Positions 1 through 6,948 of a stretch of DNA of 18,465 nt are shown here, piece by piece (within the stretch, counting starts at the first letter, position 1; each line of letters opens with the position of its first letter). A program made the position numbers and the translations under genes. This DNA comes from Prevotellamassilia sp. (GTDB lineage Bacteria > Bacteroidota > Bacteroidia > Bacteroidales > Bacteroidaceae). The stretch spans positions 1-18,465 of the forward strand of contig VSQE01000052.1 in NCBI GenBank assembly GCA_009775705.1, given 5' to 3'. The notes under the pieces were generated by a model. The model was not told where the DNA came from, did not search any database, and saw nothing but the letters and a program-made list of their open reading frames with translations.

Positions 1-588
1 GACCTTTCCTATCGTCTGCGTCTGGCTGGCTACAGAAACTACTATCTTCCCACTCCCATCCTTCACTACAAAGGAGAAAGCACCCAAAAGAGTTCCTACA
101 AATATGTGCATATCTTCTACGAGGCTATGCTCATCTTCTTCAAAAAACACTACCGCCACTACGGGGTATTTTTTACCTTCCCCATAAAAATAGCGATTCT
201 CGTGAGAGGCCTTATTGCACTTATCGGCCAGCAGATTACAAACATAAAAGCATTTATCACTCCCTACCGCCGAAACCGGGAAATCCGTTATCTCTATTTA
301 GGAACACACTCCGGTGCCATTCGCGAGTTGGCCGCCCAATGGAGCCTGAACATTGATATCATAGAAACAACAACCAGACAGACTCCTGAGGGGCACCTCA
401 CTTCCGGCATCAGCACGGCCCCCTATACCTACATTGTGTATGATGTCTACGATTTCTCACGTACGGACATCCTGAACTTGTTCTCACGCTCCGACTATCG
501 GAAATTTATCGGGACATTCGACCCTCAGACCCACGTCCTTATCACAGGTGCCGACACCTTTTTCTTCAATCCGGTGAATAATGAGTAG
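1..588 (+). CDS. Family 2 glycosyltransferase, C-terminal part (5' end outside window)
   Basis: The frame is open from the first base, so only the last 195 residues are visible. They begin with DLSYRLRLAGY, the end of the GT-A fold of family-2 glycosyltransferases, where the acidic residue and the R-L-x-x-AGY segment lie near the acceptor site, followed by LPTPILHYKGEST. These enzymes transfer a sugar from a nucleotide donor during envelope polysaccharide synthesis; donor and acceptor cannot be read here. A hydrophobic stretch (about residues 55-75, VFFTFPIKIAILVRGLIALIG) could anchor it at the membrane. About 100 further residues follow, with alternating strand/helix character starting at REIRYLYLGTH; I do not recognise this domain. 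The stop overlaps the next start by 8 bases, so the two are probably translationally coupled. Family call fairly sure; specificity unknown. Confidence 0.82.
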   Translation, partial: DLSYRLRLAGYRNYYLPTPILHYKGESTQKSSYKYVHIFYEAMLIFFKKHYRHYGVFFTFPIKIAILVRGLIALIGQQITNIKAFITPYRRNREIRYLYLGTHSGAIRELAAQWSLNIDIIETTTRQTPEGHLTSGISTAPYTYIVYDVYDFSRTDILNLFSRSDYRKFIGTFDPQTHVLITGADTFFFNPVNNE

Positions 589-1123
589 CAATTCATCTGA
601 AGATACCTGCATCCTCCTACGGGCACCCGAACCCGAAGATCTGGACTTCCTGTACACAATTGAAAACGATCGTGACCTTTGGGAAGTAACAGCACTTGGC
701 GGCCCCTATTCCCGTTATGCGCTCCGGCAATACATCGCATCACTGCCCACATCCCCCTACTCTGCCGAGGCCATACGTTTCATCATCTCTCACTCCCAAA
801 GCGGCAAAAGCCTGGGACTGATAGATCTCACGGATCTGAATCCGAGAGACAGAAGGGCGGAAATCGGAATAGCCCTTCTGCGTTCGGAAAGAAACAAAGG
901 ATATGCCCGGGAAGCCCTTCGAAGCCTAGAACATTATGCCCGCGATATTCTGAACCTACGCATCCTCTATGCACAAGTTCCGGCCCTGACAAATCCGCGA
1001 AGTTCCGGCCTGTTCCGGCAGGCTGGCTACGGTCTCGTAGCCAGCCTGCCGGAATGGCATTACCATAACGGAGAATACGAAGACATCTGCATTTTCCTAA
1101 AAAAACTCTCAAAAAAAGTATGA
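581..1123 (+). CDS. GNAT family N-acetyltransferase (RimJ/RimL-like)
   Basis: A 180-residue protein of the acetyl-CoA-dependent GNAT fold, of the Acetyltransf_3 (RimJ/RimL/SpeG-like) type. The N-terminal strand ILLRAPEPEDLDFLYTIEND and the R-x-x-G-x-A acetyl-CoA pyrophosphate loop (R104-N-K-G-Y-A109, after IGIALL) are clear. NPRSSGLFRQAGY is the usual motif-B helix and turn. Such enzymes acetylate an amine: a protein N-terminus, a polyamine or an amino sugar. The ATG lies inside the end of the glycosyltransferase frame (8-base overlap). This could mean acetylation of an aminosugar made in the same pathway, but that rests only on position. The substrate cannot be told from sequence. Confidence 0.85.
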   Translation: MSSNSSEDTCILLRAPEPEDLDFLYTIENDRDLWEVTALGGPYSRYALRQYIASLPTSPYSAEAIRFIISHSQSGKSLGLIDLTDLNPRDRRAEIGIALLRSERNKGYAREALRSLEHYARDILNLRILYAQVPALTNPRSSGLFRQAGYGLVASLPEWHYHNGEYEDICIFLKKLSKKV

Positions 1124-1127
1124 ATTC

Positions 1128-1158
1128 TTTGCCGGAATAAAAATAAGTCTTAACTTTG
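1128..1158 (+). promoter_or_regulatory. Promoter of tRNA-Asp
   Basis: TTTG at 1128-1131, 19 bases, then TAACTTTG at 1151-1158. This fits the Bacteroidetes vegetative sigma consensus (-33 TTTG, -7 TAnnTTTG). It starts directly after the GNAT stop codon and lies about 40 bases before the tRNA, so the tRNA need not be read from the upstream genes. Confidence 0.7.
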
Positions 1159-1196
1159 CATCCGCATTCAAGAGAGAATGCTTTAAGTGAAACATT

Positions 1197-1270
1197 GGTG
1201 CGTTAGTTCAGTTGGTTAGAATACATGCCTGTCACGCATGGGGTCACGGGTTCGAGTCCCGTACGCACCG
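1197..1270 (+). tRNA. tRNA-Asp (GTC)
   Basis: A full cloverleaf can be folded by eye. The 7-bp acceptor stem pairs 1197-1203 (GGTGCGT) with 1263-1269 (ACGCACC), with G1270 as discriminator. The anticodon stem CATGC/GCATG encloses the loop CTGTCAC, with anticodon GTC at 1231-1233. The T-arm is CACGGGTTCGAGTCCCGT. CCA is not encoded and must be added after transcription. A G discriminator and GTC anticodon are as expected for tRNA-Asp. No second copy of the 3' end was seen nearby, so there is no visible sign of integration at this tRNA. Confidence 0.96.
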
Positions 1271-1289
1271 CAACAAAAAAAATACGCAG

Positions 1290-1323
1290 CCCTTGAAAGT
1301 CAATCACTTTCAAGGGATTTTTT
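1290..1323 (+). terminator. Rho-independent terminator after tRNA-Asp
   Basis: An 11-bp perfect inverted repeat (CCCTTGAAAGT at 1290-1300 and its complement at 1306-1316) with a 5-base loop is followed by A and six T. It lies 20 bases after the tRNA. Confidence 0.85.
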
Positions 1324-1689
1324 CTTGGGGTCTCAATCGGGAGACCAATCCGATGACACACCGTGACGCATTACTGATACATTGCGGTTTGTTGCAAACC
1401 ACCCTCTTATTATATTCCTGTCTGCAAATAGCCTTTTCCCACAAATCGCTGTGTTCTGAAATTGACTAAACACCCCAATAACTTTTGCATAGTCCCCCCG
1501 ATTGATACCGATAGGGAGACCAACGGTGTAGCCCACAGTATGCGTATTGTAGGCGCATAGTAAACGTGGGTGAAAACGGGCAAATCACCGGTAAGGGGAG
1601 TATGACCTTTCTTTTGAATGCGATTTACCGAGCCATCGCAAACCGCTTACTGCTTATATTCTCTGGATATTGCCAATCTTGAAAAACCA

Positions 1690-1719
1690 TTTCGGATTCA
1701 GATATTTTGCGTACCTTTG
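1690..1719 (+). promoter_or_regulatory. Predicted promoter of the acyltransferase gene
   Basis: TACCTTTG at 1712-1719 matches TAnnTTTG. The -33 element is weaker (TTTC at 1690-1693, 18-base spacer). The start codon is about 80 bases downstream. The end of the -7 box is also the first base of the palindrome at 1719-1736, so a protein bound there would compete with polymerase. Confidence 0.5.
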
Positions 1720-1736
1720 TGTGTCCGTGGACACAC
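1719..1736. repeat. Palindrome at the acyltransferase promoter (possible operator)
   Basis: GTGTGTCC and GGACACAC are perfect 8-base complements separated by GT. The position, across the predicted transcription start, suits a repressor operator. As RNA it would be a short hairpin at the extreme 5' end of the leader. No regulator is encoded next to it. Confidence 0.4.
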
Positions 1737-1798
1737 CATGTTTGCCACAGTCTCCCGCATACTGCACAATTATTAACCTATATCTCTAAAACTTCACC

Positions 1799-2944
1799 AT
1801 GACCAAAGAACGTATCGTTTGGTGCGACGTATTGCGCCTGTTTGCCTTTATCCTGTTACTGGGCTGCCATGCCGCCGATCCCTTCAATGCCGCCGCCACC
1901 TACGGAGTGTCCGGTGAAACTACCTCACCCGAGTGTCTGGCATGGGGTGCCCGCTGGGGTTCGCTGGTAAGATCTTGCGTACCGCTCTTTGTGATGCTCA
2001 CGGGCATCCTCTCACTGCCGGTACGCCAGCCTATGGAGGCTTTCTACCGCAAACGGCTGCCGCGTGTGCTATGGCCTTTCCTCATCTGATCTGTCGTCTA
2101 CTATCTCACACCGTGGCTCACTGGAGTCATGGGATTCGACAAGAGCGTTGTGTTCTGCCTCTTCTGCTGGGCCGAGACCGACAGCCAGGCCCTCTCCACT
2201 GGTCTGGCCAACGTGGCGCGCATTCCCTATACGTTCAATTTCATCGCCTGCCACATGTGGTACATCTACATGCTCGTGGGACTTTATCTGTACCTGCCTA
2301 TCTTCTCGGCCTGGGTGGAACGTGCCACACGACGACAGAAAGAAATTGTGCTCGCGCTTTGGGCTTTGAGTACCTTCCTGCCCTACTTCACCGAGTTCGT
2401 GAGCCGCTATGCTTTCGGCACGTGCGAATGGAACTCCTTCGGACTATTCTACTACTTCGCCGGCTTCAACGGCTACATACTGCTCGGCCACTATCTCAGC
2501 CTCTACGTACATCCGCGTCCTGCCAAGGCACTCGCCGCAGCACTTGTGCTGGTGGCCGCAGGATTCGCCATAACCCTCACAGGCTACGAATATATCCTGG
2601 CCCTTCCCGAGAAGACTCCTGAACAGATCGAACTTTTCTGGACCTACAACACGCCCAATGTGGTTCTGATGACCGTGGGATGGTACCTACTGGCACGCCT
2701 TGTACCCGTAAAGTCAGGATCGCGCACGGCAGCACTGCTGGCCAATCTCACGGCATGCGGTTTCGGCATCTACATGGTCCACTATTTCTTTGTGCGGCTG
2801 GGCTACGATGTCGTGTCGTGGCTCCATCTGCCCGCAGCGTTGTGTGTACCGGTCTCAGCATTCGTCATCCTCGTATGTTCATGGATGGTGGTAGCCGCAG
2901 GTCGCCGGCTGCTCGGCCGGCGCTCGGTGTACCTGTTGGGCTGA
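1799..2944 (+). pseudogene. Acyltransferase family 3 membrane protein, interrupted by an in-frame TGA
   Basis: One reading frame of 381 codons codes for a polytopic acyltransferase-3 protein (O-acetylation of surface glycans and related roles), but codon 97 (2087-2089) is TGA. The frame stays open and keeps family character on both sides: before it WPFLI, after it SVVYYLTPWLTG. A TGG-to-TGA change replacing Trp is the simplest explanation. The N-terminus has the family pattern R5..D10..R13..H24 in the first membrane helix; His24 and the arginines match residues important in this family. Downstream are many hydrophobic helices, and the stop is also TGA, so recoding is unlikely. A product beginning at ATG 2129 would lack the first helices and the His. 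It is probably a recent pseudogene or phase-like variant; a sequencing error cannot be excluded. It has its own predicted promoter. Confidence 0.82.
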
Positions 2945-3011
2945 TGACTCTCTCCCATGGCAAAAACTTTATACCGGACTACAATTGGACAGTCTGAATA
3001 TTATCCGAACC

Positions 3012-3043
3012 TTTACACTCAAATCTGAAAACAAGTAGTTTTG
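3012..3043 (+). promoter_or_regulatory. Promoter-like sequence pointing into folB antisense
   Basis: TTTA at 3012-3015, 20 bases, then TAGTTTTG at 3036-3043, a full match to TAnnTTTG. About 40 bases on is ATG AAA AAA CAG (3086), a typical Bacteroidetes start, but that frame runs antisense over folB and shows no protein family features. It may be the leftover 5' end of a lost gene, or may drive an antisense RNA. Confidence 0.35.
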
Positions 3044-3097
3044 CAATTCTCATTCGGAGGTTCTGCGGTCCGCAAAAGTCATGCCATGAAAAAACAG

Positions 3098-3469
3098 TTA
3101 TCTTACGGCCTTGATACAAACAGCGGCTCCCCGACAGTCCGCTCCCATAGGAGGATTGTTCTTGCAGACCTCTACCTCAGCCTCCGATACTTGCGGAAAA
3201 CGTTCAAAAACAGCAGAAAGGATGCGGCCGCCCACATGCTCTATGAGGGCGGACGGACGGCCCATCTCTTCCTTTACCAGTTGGTATGCCTCGGCATAAT
3301 TTACTGTATCGGAAAGATTGTCGTGGAAAACGGCTCCTTCCGCTTCAGCAAGCCTCAGACGGAGACTCACCGTAAAGTCCCCGCCTGTAAGCCGTTCCTG
3401 CTCCATCACTCCGTGACGGGCAAACAGACGGATGTCCTTCAAGTATATTTCCATATTTTCTATTCTCAT
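3098..3469 (-). CDS. folB: Dihydroneopterin aldolase FolB
   Basis: A 123-residue enzyme of folate synthesis that converts 7,8-dihydroneopterin to 6-hydroxymethyl-7,8-dihydropterin and glycolaldehyde; cytosolic, working as a homo-oligomer. Family landmarks are in order: LKDIRLFARHGV near the N-terminus, then E25, Y58 in VNYAE, E77 in LIEHV, and K103 in VCKNNPP. By alignment from memory these match Glu22, Tyr54, Glu74 and Lys100 of the Staphylococcus aureus enzyme. The frame extends upstream, but ATG at 3469 gives the usual family length and an ATGA overlap with the preceding peptidase gene, so I start it there. As last gene of this operon it is odd company for three envelope proteins; co-transcription may be incidental. 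Confidence 0.93.
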   Translation of the reverse strand: MRIENMEIYLKDIRLFARHGVMEQERLTGGDFTVSLRLRLAEAEGAVFHDNLSDTVNYAEAYQLVKEEMGRPSALIEHVGGRILSAVFERFPQVSEAEVEVCKNNPPMGADCRGAAVCIKAVR

Positions 3470-4770
3470 AGCATATCTTTTGCTGATTCCGTATTCCGCC
3501 CCCACCGGGTATGTTTCCATCCCGCGGCCTCGTACCATTCCGTATGGCGAAAGGCCTCATTCAGATCTCCCAATGGTGTGAAACGGCTATTGCCACCATA
3601 CACCTCCTGAGGCACAAACATGGACAGACCGCAATAGTGCTCCTTGTCCACCGTTCCGTATGTCCAATAGCCCGGCCCTATCCAAAAACAGTCCGTAGCT
3701 TCCTTACGCACAATGATTTCGTCCAGCAGGCGGTCCATCCGCGCGTAATCCCCGGCCGACAGGAGACGGCGCATGGCATCACGCATGTCATAATTGTGCG
3801 GCCGATAAAAATAACTGGACGTATAGGCCTGATAATACTGTACTCCGCTGACATCCGGCCAAAGTTCCCGGGCCGCCTCAGAACGAGGCAACACTTCGGC
3901 CATCAGCGCCGCCAGCTCTTCCAGCCGTCGGGTACGCACTGCTGAAATGACGATGCCATAGTCATCATAATCATTCCAGAGGACCTCGTCCGTCACATCC
4001 TGCCAATAGGTGCCGACGATTTCCGTCGGGTCGGCGGCAAAAAGCCCGTTCTGCATCTGATGGGTATAAAAGGCTCCGGCCGCCGGAATGCTCATAGGCG
4101 AGGCAATCACATAGTCCGTCACTCCGCGCAAGGCATAGCAGGTCTCGATGTTCTGCATCAAACAGGCATCGAAGAAAATATACCGAAAGTGCATGCCACC
4201 CGCAACAATGGCGCGGGCCATATCCCGCACGTCCATCTGCGGTCCCTTGTCGCCCCGCATAGAGGAAGATCCGGTGTCAATGCCAAAGGAGTAAGGCCGT
4301 ACGTAGTTTCTGTCCGTAGCAGGCAGCCATCCGTCGGCATGCGACCACATCACCAGTCCGTATTCCCGCGAGGGATAATTCTCACGTGTCCAGTTCAGCA
4401 CCTCGGCAAATGTCTCCGGCTTCGTCGAGCAGATGTCCTCCGTCCAGCGACGGACCACACGAGGATGTTTCTCGTCACGCGTAAAAAGATAAATGCGCGG
4501 TTTCCCGCCATCATCGAGAAACACCAGCAAACGGTCTTCGTCCGCCAGAAACTTCCGCCCTTCCGCCAATTCGGCCGAATCACTCCGATGACGCAAGTCC
4601 GCCCCCAGAGAATTCTGGGCACACATATAGACAAGTACGGTACGGCCTTCCACAAAATCTCCGGAAGGCGGCCGGACAGGAGACATTTCGTCTTCGGAAG
4701 AACAGCCCGTTACCAGACCGAAAATGAACAGAAGACCCGTCTGGACAACGGATGCAAAGAACCGGAACAC
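3466..4770 (-). CDS. Clostripain-family (C11) cysteine peptidase, lipoprotein
   Basis: A protein of about 434 residues of peptidase family C11, whose members cleave after basic residues using a His/Cys dyad. Both catalytic motifs are visible: WSHADGW (His 144) and FFDACLMQ (Cys 203), numbering from the GTG at 4770. The N-terminus is a lipoprotein signal ending in LVTGC, so Cys23 should be lipidated and the protein anchored in an envelope membrane. Start choice: the frame runs upstream to a TTG at 4836, overlapping the previous gene by 20 bases, but has no ATG before the signal peptide. GTG 4770 gives a normal 22-residue leader and has a weak promoter-like sequence just before it. The 3' end overlaps folB by four bases. 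Homologues in gut Bacteroidales are secreted or surface proteases; the substrate is unknown. Confidence 0.87.
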   Translation of the reverse strand: MFRFFASVVQTGLLFIFGLVTGCSSEDEMSPVRPPSGDFVEGRTVLVYMCAQNSLGADLRHRSDSAELAEGRKFLADEDRLLVFLDDGGKPRIYLFTRDEKHPRVVRRWTEDICSTKPETFAEVLNWTRENYPSREYGLVMWSHADGWLPATDRNYVRPYSFGIDTGSSSMRGDKGPQMDVRDMARAIVAGGMHFRYIFFDACLMQNIETCYALRGVTDYVIASPMSIPAAGAFYTHQMQNGLFAADPTEIVGTYWQDVTDEVLWNDYDDYGIVISAVRTRRLEELAALMAEVLPRSEAARELWPDVSGVQYYQAYTSSYFYRPHNYDMRDAMRRLLSAGDYARMDRLLDEIIVRKEATDCFWIGPGYWTYGTVDKEHYCGLSMFVPQEVYGGNSRFTPLGDLNEAFRHTEWYEAAGWKHTRWGRNTESAKDML

Positions 4771-4779
4771 GACTTTGGG

Positions 4780-4809
4780 GAAATATAAAGAGGGACGGGA
4801 CACGGCAAC
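4780..4809 (-). promoter_or_regulatory. Weak promoter-like sequence before the C11 peptidase
   Basis: On the minus strand, GTTG (4809-4806), an 18-base spacer, then TATATTTC (4787-4780), one base off TAnnTTTG. It overlaps the end of the preceding gene and ends about 10 bases before the GTG at 4770. It may add an internal start within the operon or be chance. Confidence 0.25.
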
Positions 4810-4816
4810 GGTAATT

Positions 4817-5458
4817 TTATTTTTTCGAAGGTTCAAAAGTAATCTCTACCGTTCCGAAACCGAAGGAACGGAATATCTTCTCAAACTGCTCACGGGCATT
4901 CTTTTCGGCCTGCTCCAGATTCTGACGGGTCAGACAACGCCGAAGCATGGCCTTGCGCGCTTTCTCGTACAACTTTTGCCGGGCTTTGGCATCCCAATGT
5001 CCTTTCTCGTAGAACGAACGTGTGCGGGCCTCGTCTATAAAATCAGGGTCAAGCAACCCTACGGCCGGCAAATGCAAAAAGGCAGTATCGCCACGCGCCT
5101 CGAACCAATGATCGTCGCTACAGCCCAGGTCGATGCCCAGCCGCAATGTTCCGGTATAGATACGCACCAGTTCCTTGTCTCCCAACAGGCCAGCCTCATT
5201 GAGTTCCACCAGTTCCTCGGTATTGACCGACAGGAACTCCCATTCTCCGATGTCACGGATGGCACGGATTTCCTCGGGCGAGACGTCTATCGACTTATCA
5301 TGCTCTATCGCCAACGGTACGTCTTCCCGCACGCAGCCACGGTATATCCAAAAGGCCGCTCCCGCCAGCAAAAAAAGCGCCAATATCTGCCAGTATTTCA
5401 TCAGGGACCAGAGGAGTCGGAACGGTCTGGTCAAACAACTTCGCATAGTCGGTTTCAT
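4817..5458 (-). CDS. DUF4230 domain membrane-anchored protein
   Basis: A 213-residue protein with a basic N-terminus, one membrane helix (about residues 22-40, YWQILALFLLAGAAFWIY) and a soluble remainder. The segment from SPEEIRAIRDIGEWEFLSV, through GTLRLGIDLG, to HLPAVGLLDPDF and the helical, charged C-terminus fits DUF4230, a family of unknown function common in Bacteroidetes. It starts one base after the stop of another DUF4230 gene, so the two form an adjacent pair; their products may interact. Orientation is probably N-in, with the domain outside the inner membrane. No catalytic motif is apparent. Confidence 0.8.
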   Translation of the reverse strand: MKPTMRSCLTRPFRLLWSLMKYWQILALFLLAGAAFWIYRGCVREDVPLAIEHDKSIDVSPEEIRAIRDIGEWEFLSVNTEELVELNEAGLLGDKELVRIYTGTLRLGIDLGCSDDHWFEARGDTAFLHLPAVGLLDPDFIDEARTRSFYEKGHWDAKARQKLYEKARKAMLRRCLTRQNLEQAEKNAREQFEKIFRSFGFGTVEITFEPSKK

Positions 5459-5459
5459 A

Positions 5460-6167
5460 TCAGTCCGGTTGGTTGAAAGTAATCATTGTGCGCCAGTCAT
5501 CCGGCGAAAAATTCTTGCGGAACTTCACCGTAATGTCTCTCTCCTCATATCCCATACGGCGCAAAACGGGCAAAAGGGTTTTCACCGCACTACGCCGGGC
5601 TGATTCCTCCAGCCCGTACCGATAAGCATGGGCTACAATGCTATCGGCTCCCTGTCGGGCGAAATCAGCCAGTTCACGGTCTGAAAACCGTGAGCGCGTC
5701 AGGTCGACGTATTGCCGCGTAGCTTTATGATCAACGCGAGATGCAGTAGCGACAATATGCGGATCGGGCAAGATGATAACAATCCGGTTGCTGTCCCGCT
5801 GGACATGGCCGGCATCGAACCCGGCAAAATCTATATAGGCTTTCAGGGTCACGTCGATAGGAATAGCTGCTTTGCGGCTGCCGACAGACAGATTCATATC
5901 TACAGGAATGGAAAGGATTCGCCCCTTGAGACGGCGCACGTCCTCATGCGTCACAACTTTGTGAATCTTATACTCGGTAGTATAAAGCCGTGCGCACCGC
6001 GTAGCCTGCATCACGATCAGGGCGGTCGTATCGGTAGCAGGTCTCGTTGCTTCCGGCTCAGACGATCCATGTTTTTTACAACCGCACAGACTGACAACGG
6101 CCAGACTGATCAGGACCATAAAAACTATCCGGACAGGTTTTGCGTGAGTCATGATTTTCGTATTCAT
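5460..6167 (-). CDS. DUF4230 domain lipoprotein
   Basis: A 235-residue protein with a lipoprotein signal (VFMVLISLAVVSLCGC, then KK) and a DUF4230-type body: TTEYKIHKVVTHED, IPIDVTLKAYIDFAGF, IVIILPDPHIVATASRVDH, and a helical C-terminus ending VKFRKNFSPDDW. It is the first gene of the minus-strand operon and looks paralogous to the next one, which carries a membrane helix instead of a lipid anchor. Start choice: the open frame reaches a TTG at 6179, but the -7 box of the predicted promoter overlaps that codon. ATG 6167 is taken; ATG 6152 would also leave a good signal peptide and give a longer leader. Function unknown. Confidence 0.78.
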   Translation of the reverse strand: MNTKIMTHAKPVRIVFMVLISLAVVSLCGCKKHGSSEPEATRPATDTTALIVMQATRCARLYTTEYKIHKVVTHEDVRRLKGRILSIPVDMNLSVGSRKAAIPIDVTLKAYIDFAGFDAGHVQRDSNRIVIILPDPHIVATASRVDHKATRQYVDLTRSRFSDRELADFARQGADSIVAHAYRYGLEESARRSAVKTLLPVLRRMGYEERDITVKFRKNFSPDDWRTMITFNQPD

Positions 6168-6176
6168 TCTGACGGA

Positions 6177-6208
6177 CAAAAATAGAAAAATTCCAGTTCC
6201 GGTACAAC
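6177..6208 (-). promoter_or_regulatory. Promoter of the DUF4230/peptidase/folB operon
   Basis: On the minus strand, GTTG (6208-6205), 20 bases, then TATTTTTG (6184-6177), a full match to TAnnTTTG. It lies in the divergent gap with the DUF4738 gene and argues against the TTG start at 6179. Confidence 0.5.
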
Positions 6209-6224
6209 AAAAGACCTATTTTTT

Positions 6225-6256
6225 CTTGTACGGGTCCGCAAGTTTTTGTTAATTTG
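6225..6256 (+). promoter_or_regulatory. Predicted promoter of the DUF4738 lipoprotein gene
   Basis: CTTG at 6225-6228, 20 bases, then TTAATTTG at 6249-6256, one base off TAnnTTTG, about 30 bases before the ATG. It is back to back with the divergent promoter at 6177-6208, so the two could share a regulator. Confidence 0.4.
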
Positions 6257-6285
6257 CCGTCAAAAATTTTACAAACTTACGAATC

Positions 6286-6846
6286 ATGAAAAAGACTCCT
6301 TTGATAATCGCATTCTCTTCTCTGGTTCTTCTGACCGCCTGCGGCGGCCGCACCAAACCGTCACAGACGGATGTGGACAGCACCGCACTGACGGCTCCTG
6401 CCGATGGCCCGCGCTCGGCCGACGGAGATCTGCAACGCGAATCGTCCGTCACACTTGGCGGTCACCAATACACCATCAGCATCCACCGCTATGCCGACAA
6501 ATCGCTCTCCACGGTCAAGGACGAACTGGGACAGGAATTCTATGACAACAGTGTAGAGATACGAATCCAACGCGATGGCAGCAGTTTTTATTCCAAGACT
6601 TTCACCAAAGAGGCTTTCCTCAATCATCTCTCCGCAACCGACCGCACTTCTACTATACTCTTGGGCATGGCTTTTGACGCTGAACGCTCCGAGGCAAATA
6701 CGCTATGTTTTGGAGCACAGATAGGGCAGCCAGGCATAGAGTCCGGGCCAGCCTTTACCGTACTTATTCCGACAAACGGCAGTGCTGTCAGCATTCTGCG
6801 AGATACGATTCAGGACACTTCCGGCAGCGAACCGGAGGGTGACTGA
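6286..6846 (+). CDS. DUF4738 domain lipoprotein
   Basis: A 186-residue predicted lipoprotein: MKK start, hydrophobic run, lipobox LLTAC with Cys19, then a low-complexity linker rich in Thr, Ser, Asp and Ala to about residue 50. The folded part contains HQYTISIHRYADKSL, VKDELGQEFYDNSVEIRI and SFYSKTFTKEAFLNHL, the pattern I associate with DUF4738, a Bacteroidetes family of unknown function. The ending RDTIQDTSG also suits it. Near the middle, LLGMAFD is followed by a predicted beta-strand-rich segment. It is a single gene divergent from the DUF4230 operon and convergent with nrdJ. It is probably envelope-anchored; no enzyme motif is seen. Confidence 0.8.
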   Translation: MKKTPLIIAFSSLVLLTACGGRTKPSQTDVDSTALTAPADGPRSADGDLQRESSVTLGGHQYTISIHRYADKSLSTVKDELGQEFYDNSVEIRIQRDGSSFYSKTFTKEAFLNHLSATDRTSTILLGMAFDAERSEANTLCFGAQIGQPGIESGPAFTVLIPTNGSAVSILRDTIQDTSGSEPEGD

Positions 6847-6866
6847 TTTCCTCTCACCTAAAAGCC

Positions 6867-6931
6867 GACAAAAGACAGAAAGAAAGCAAAGCTACCATCA
6901 AAGGAGCTTTGCTTTCTTTCTGTCTCTTGTC
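6867..6931. terminator. Long hairpin, bidirectional terminator between the DUF4738 gene and nrdJ
   Basis: Arms 6867-6893 and 6905-6931 pair over 27 positions with a single mismatch (A6872 against C6926); the inner 20 bp are perfect and the loop is 11 bases. It sits between two converging genes (stops at 6846 and 6949). The stem is unusually long for a terminator and lacks a pure T tract, but the arms are A/G-rich on one side and T/C-rich on the other. Confidence 0.75.
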
Positions 6932-6948
6932 AAATCCCTGTCAGAGAT

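Larger units (their letters stand above)
1324..1798. other. Non-coding interval between tRNA-Asp and the acyltransferase gene
   Basis: No gene is supported in these 475 bases; short frames on both strands lack family features, and the longest minus-strand one needs a GTG start. Small repeats are visible. GGTCTC/GAGACC is an inverted repeat at 1329-1346. GGTTTG-TTG-CAAACC is another at 1386-1400. The direct repeat GGGAGACCAA occurs at 1339-1348 and 1514-1523. The last 110 bases hold the predicted acyltransferase promoter and leader. It may be decayed sequence from an earlier insertion or an unrecognised untranslated element; nothing here decides. Confidence 0.5.

Noticed and set aside
1197..1270. 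tRNA-Asp as an active integration site
   Set aside because: No integrase gene and no direct repeat of the tRNA 3' end were found in the window.
1333..1536. Minus-strand 67-residue frame beginning at GTG (VGLPIGINRGDY...)
   Set aside because: No ATG, no recognised domain, and no promoter or neighbour to support it; treated as non-coding.
2087..2089. TGA as a recoded amino-acid codon (Trp or selenocysteine)
   Set aside because: Other genes here, including this one, use TGA as a normal stop, and no selenocysteine insertion hairpin is evident after the codon. A nonsense mutation is simpler.
3041..3610. Plus-strand 189-residue frame over folB
   Set aside because: It is antisense to the clear FolB catalytic motifs and has no family features; only its promoter-like start is reported.
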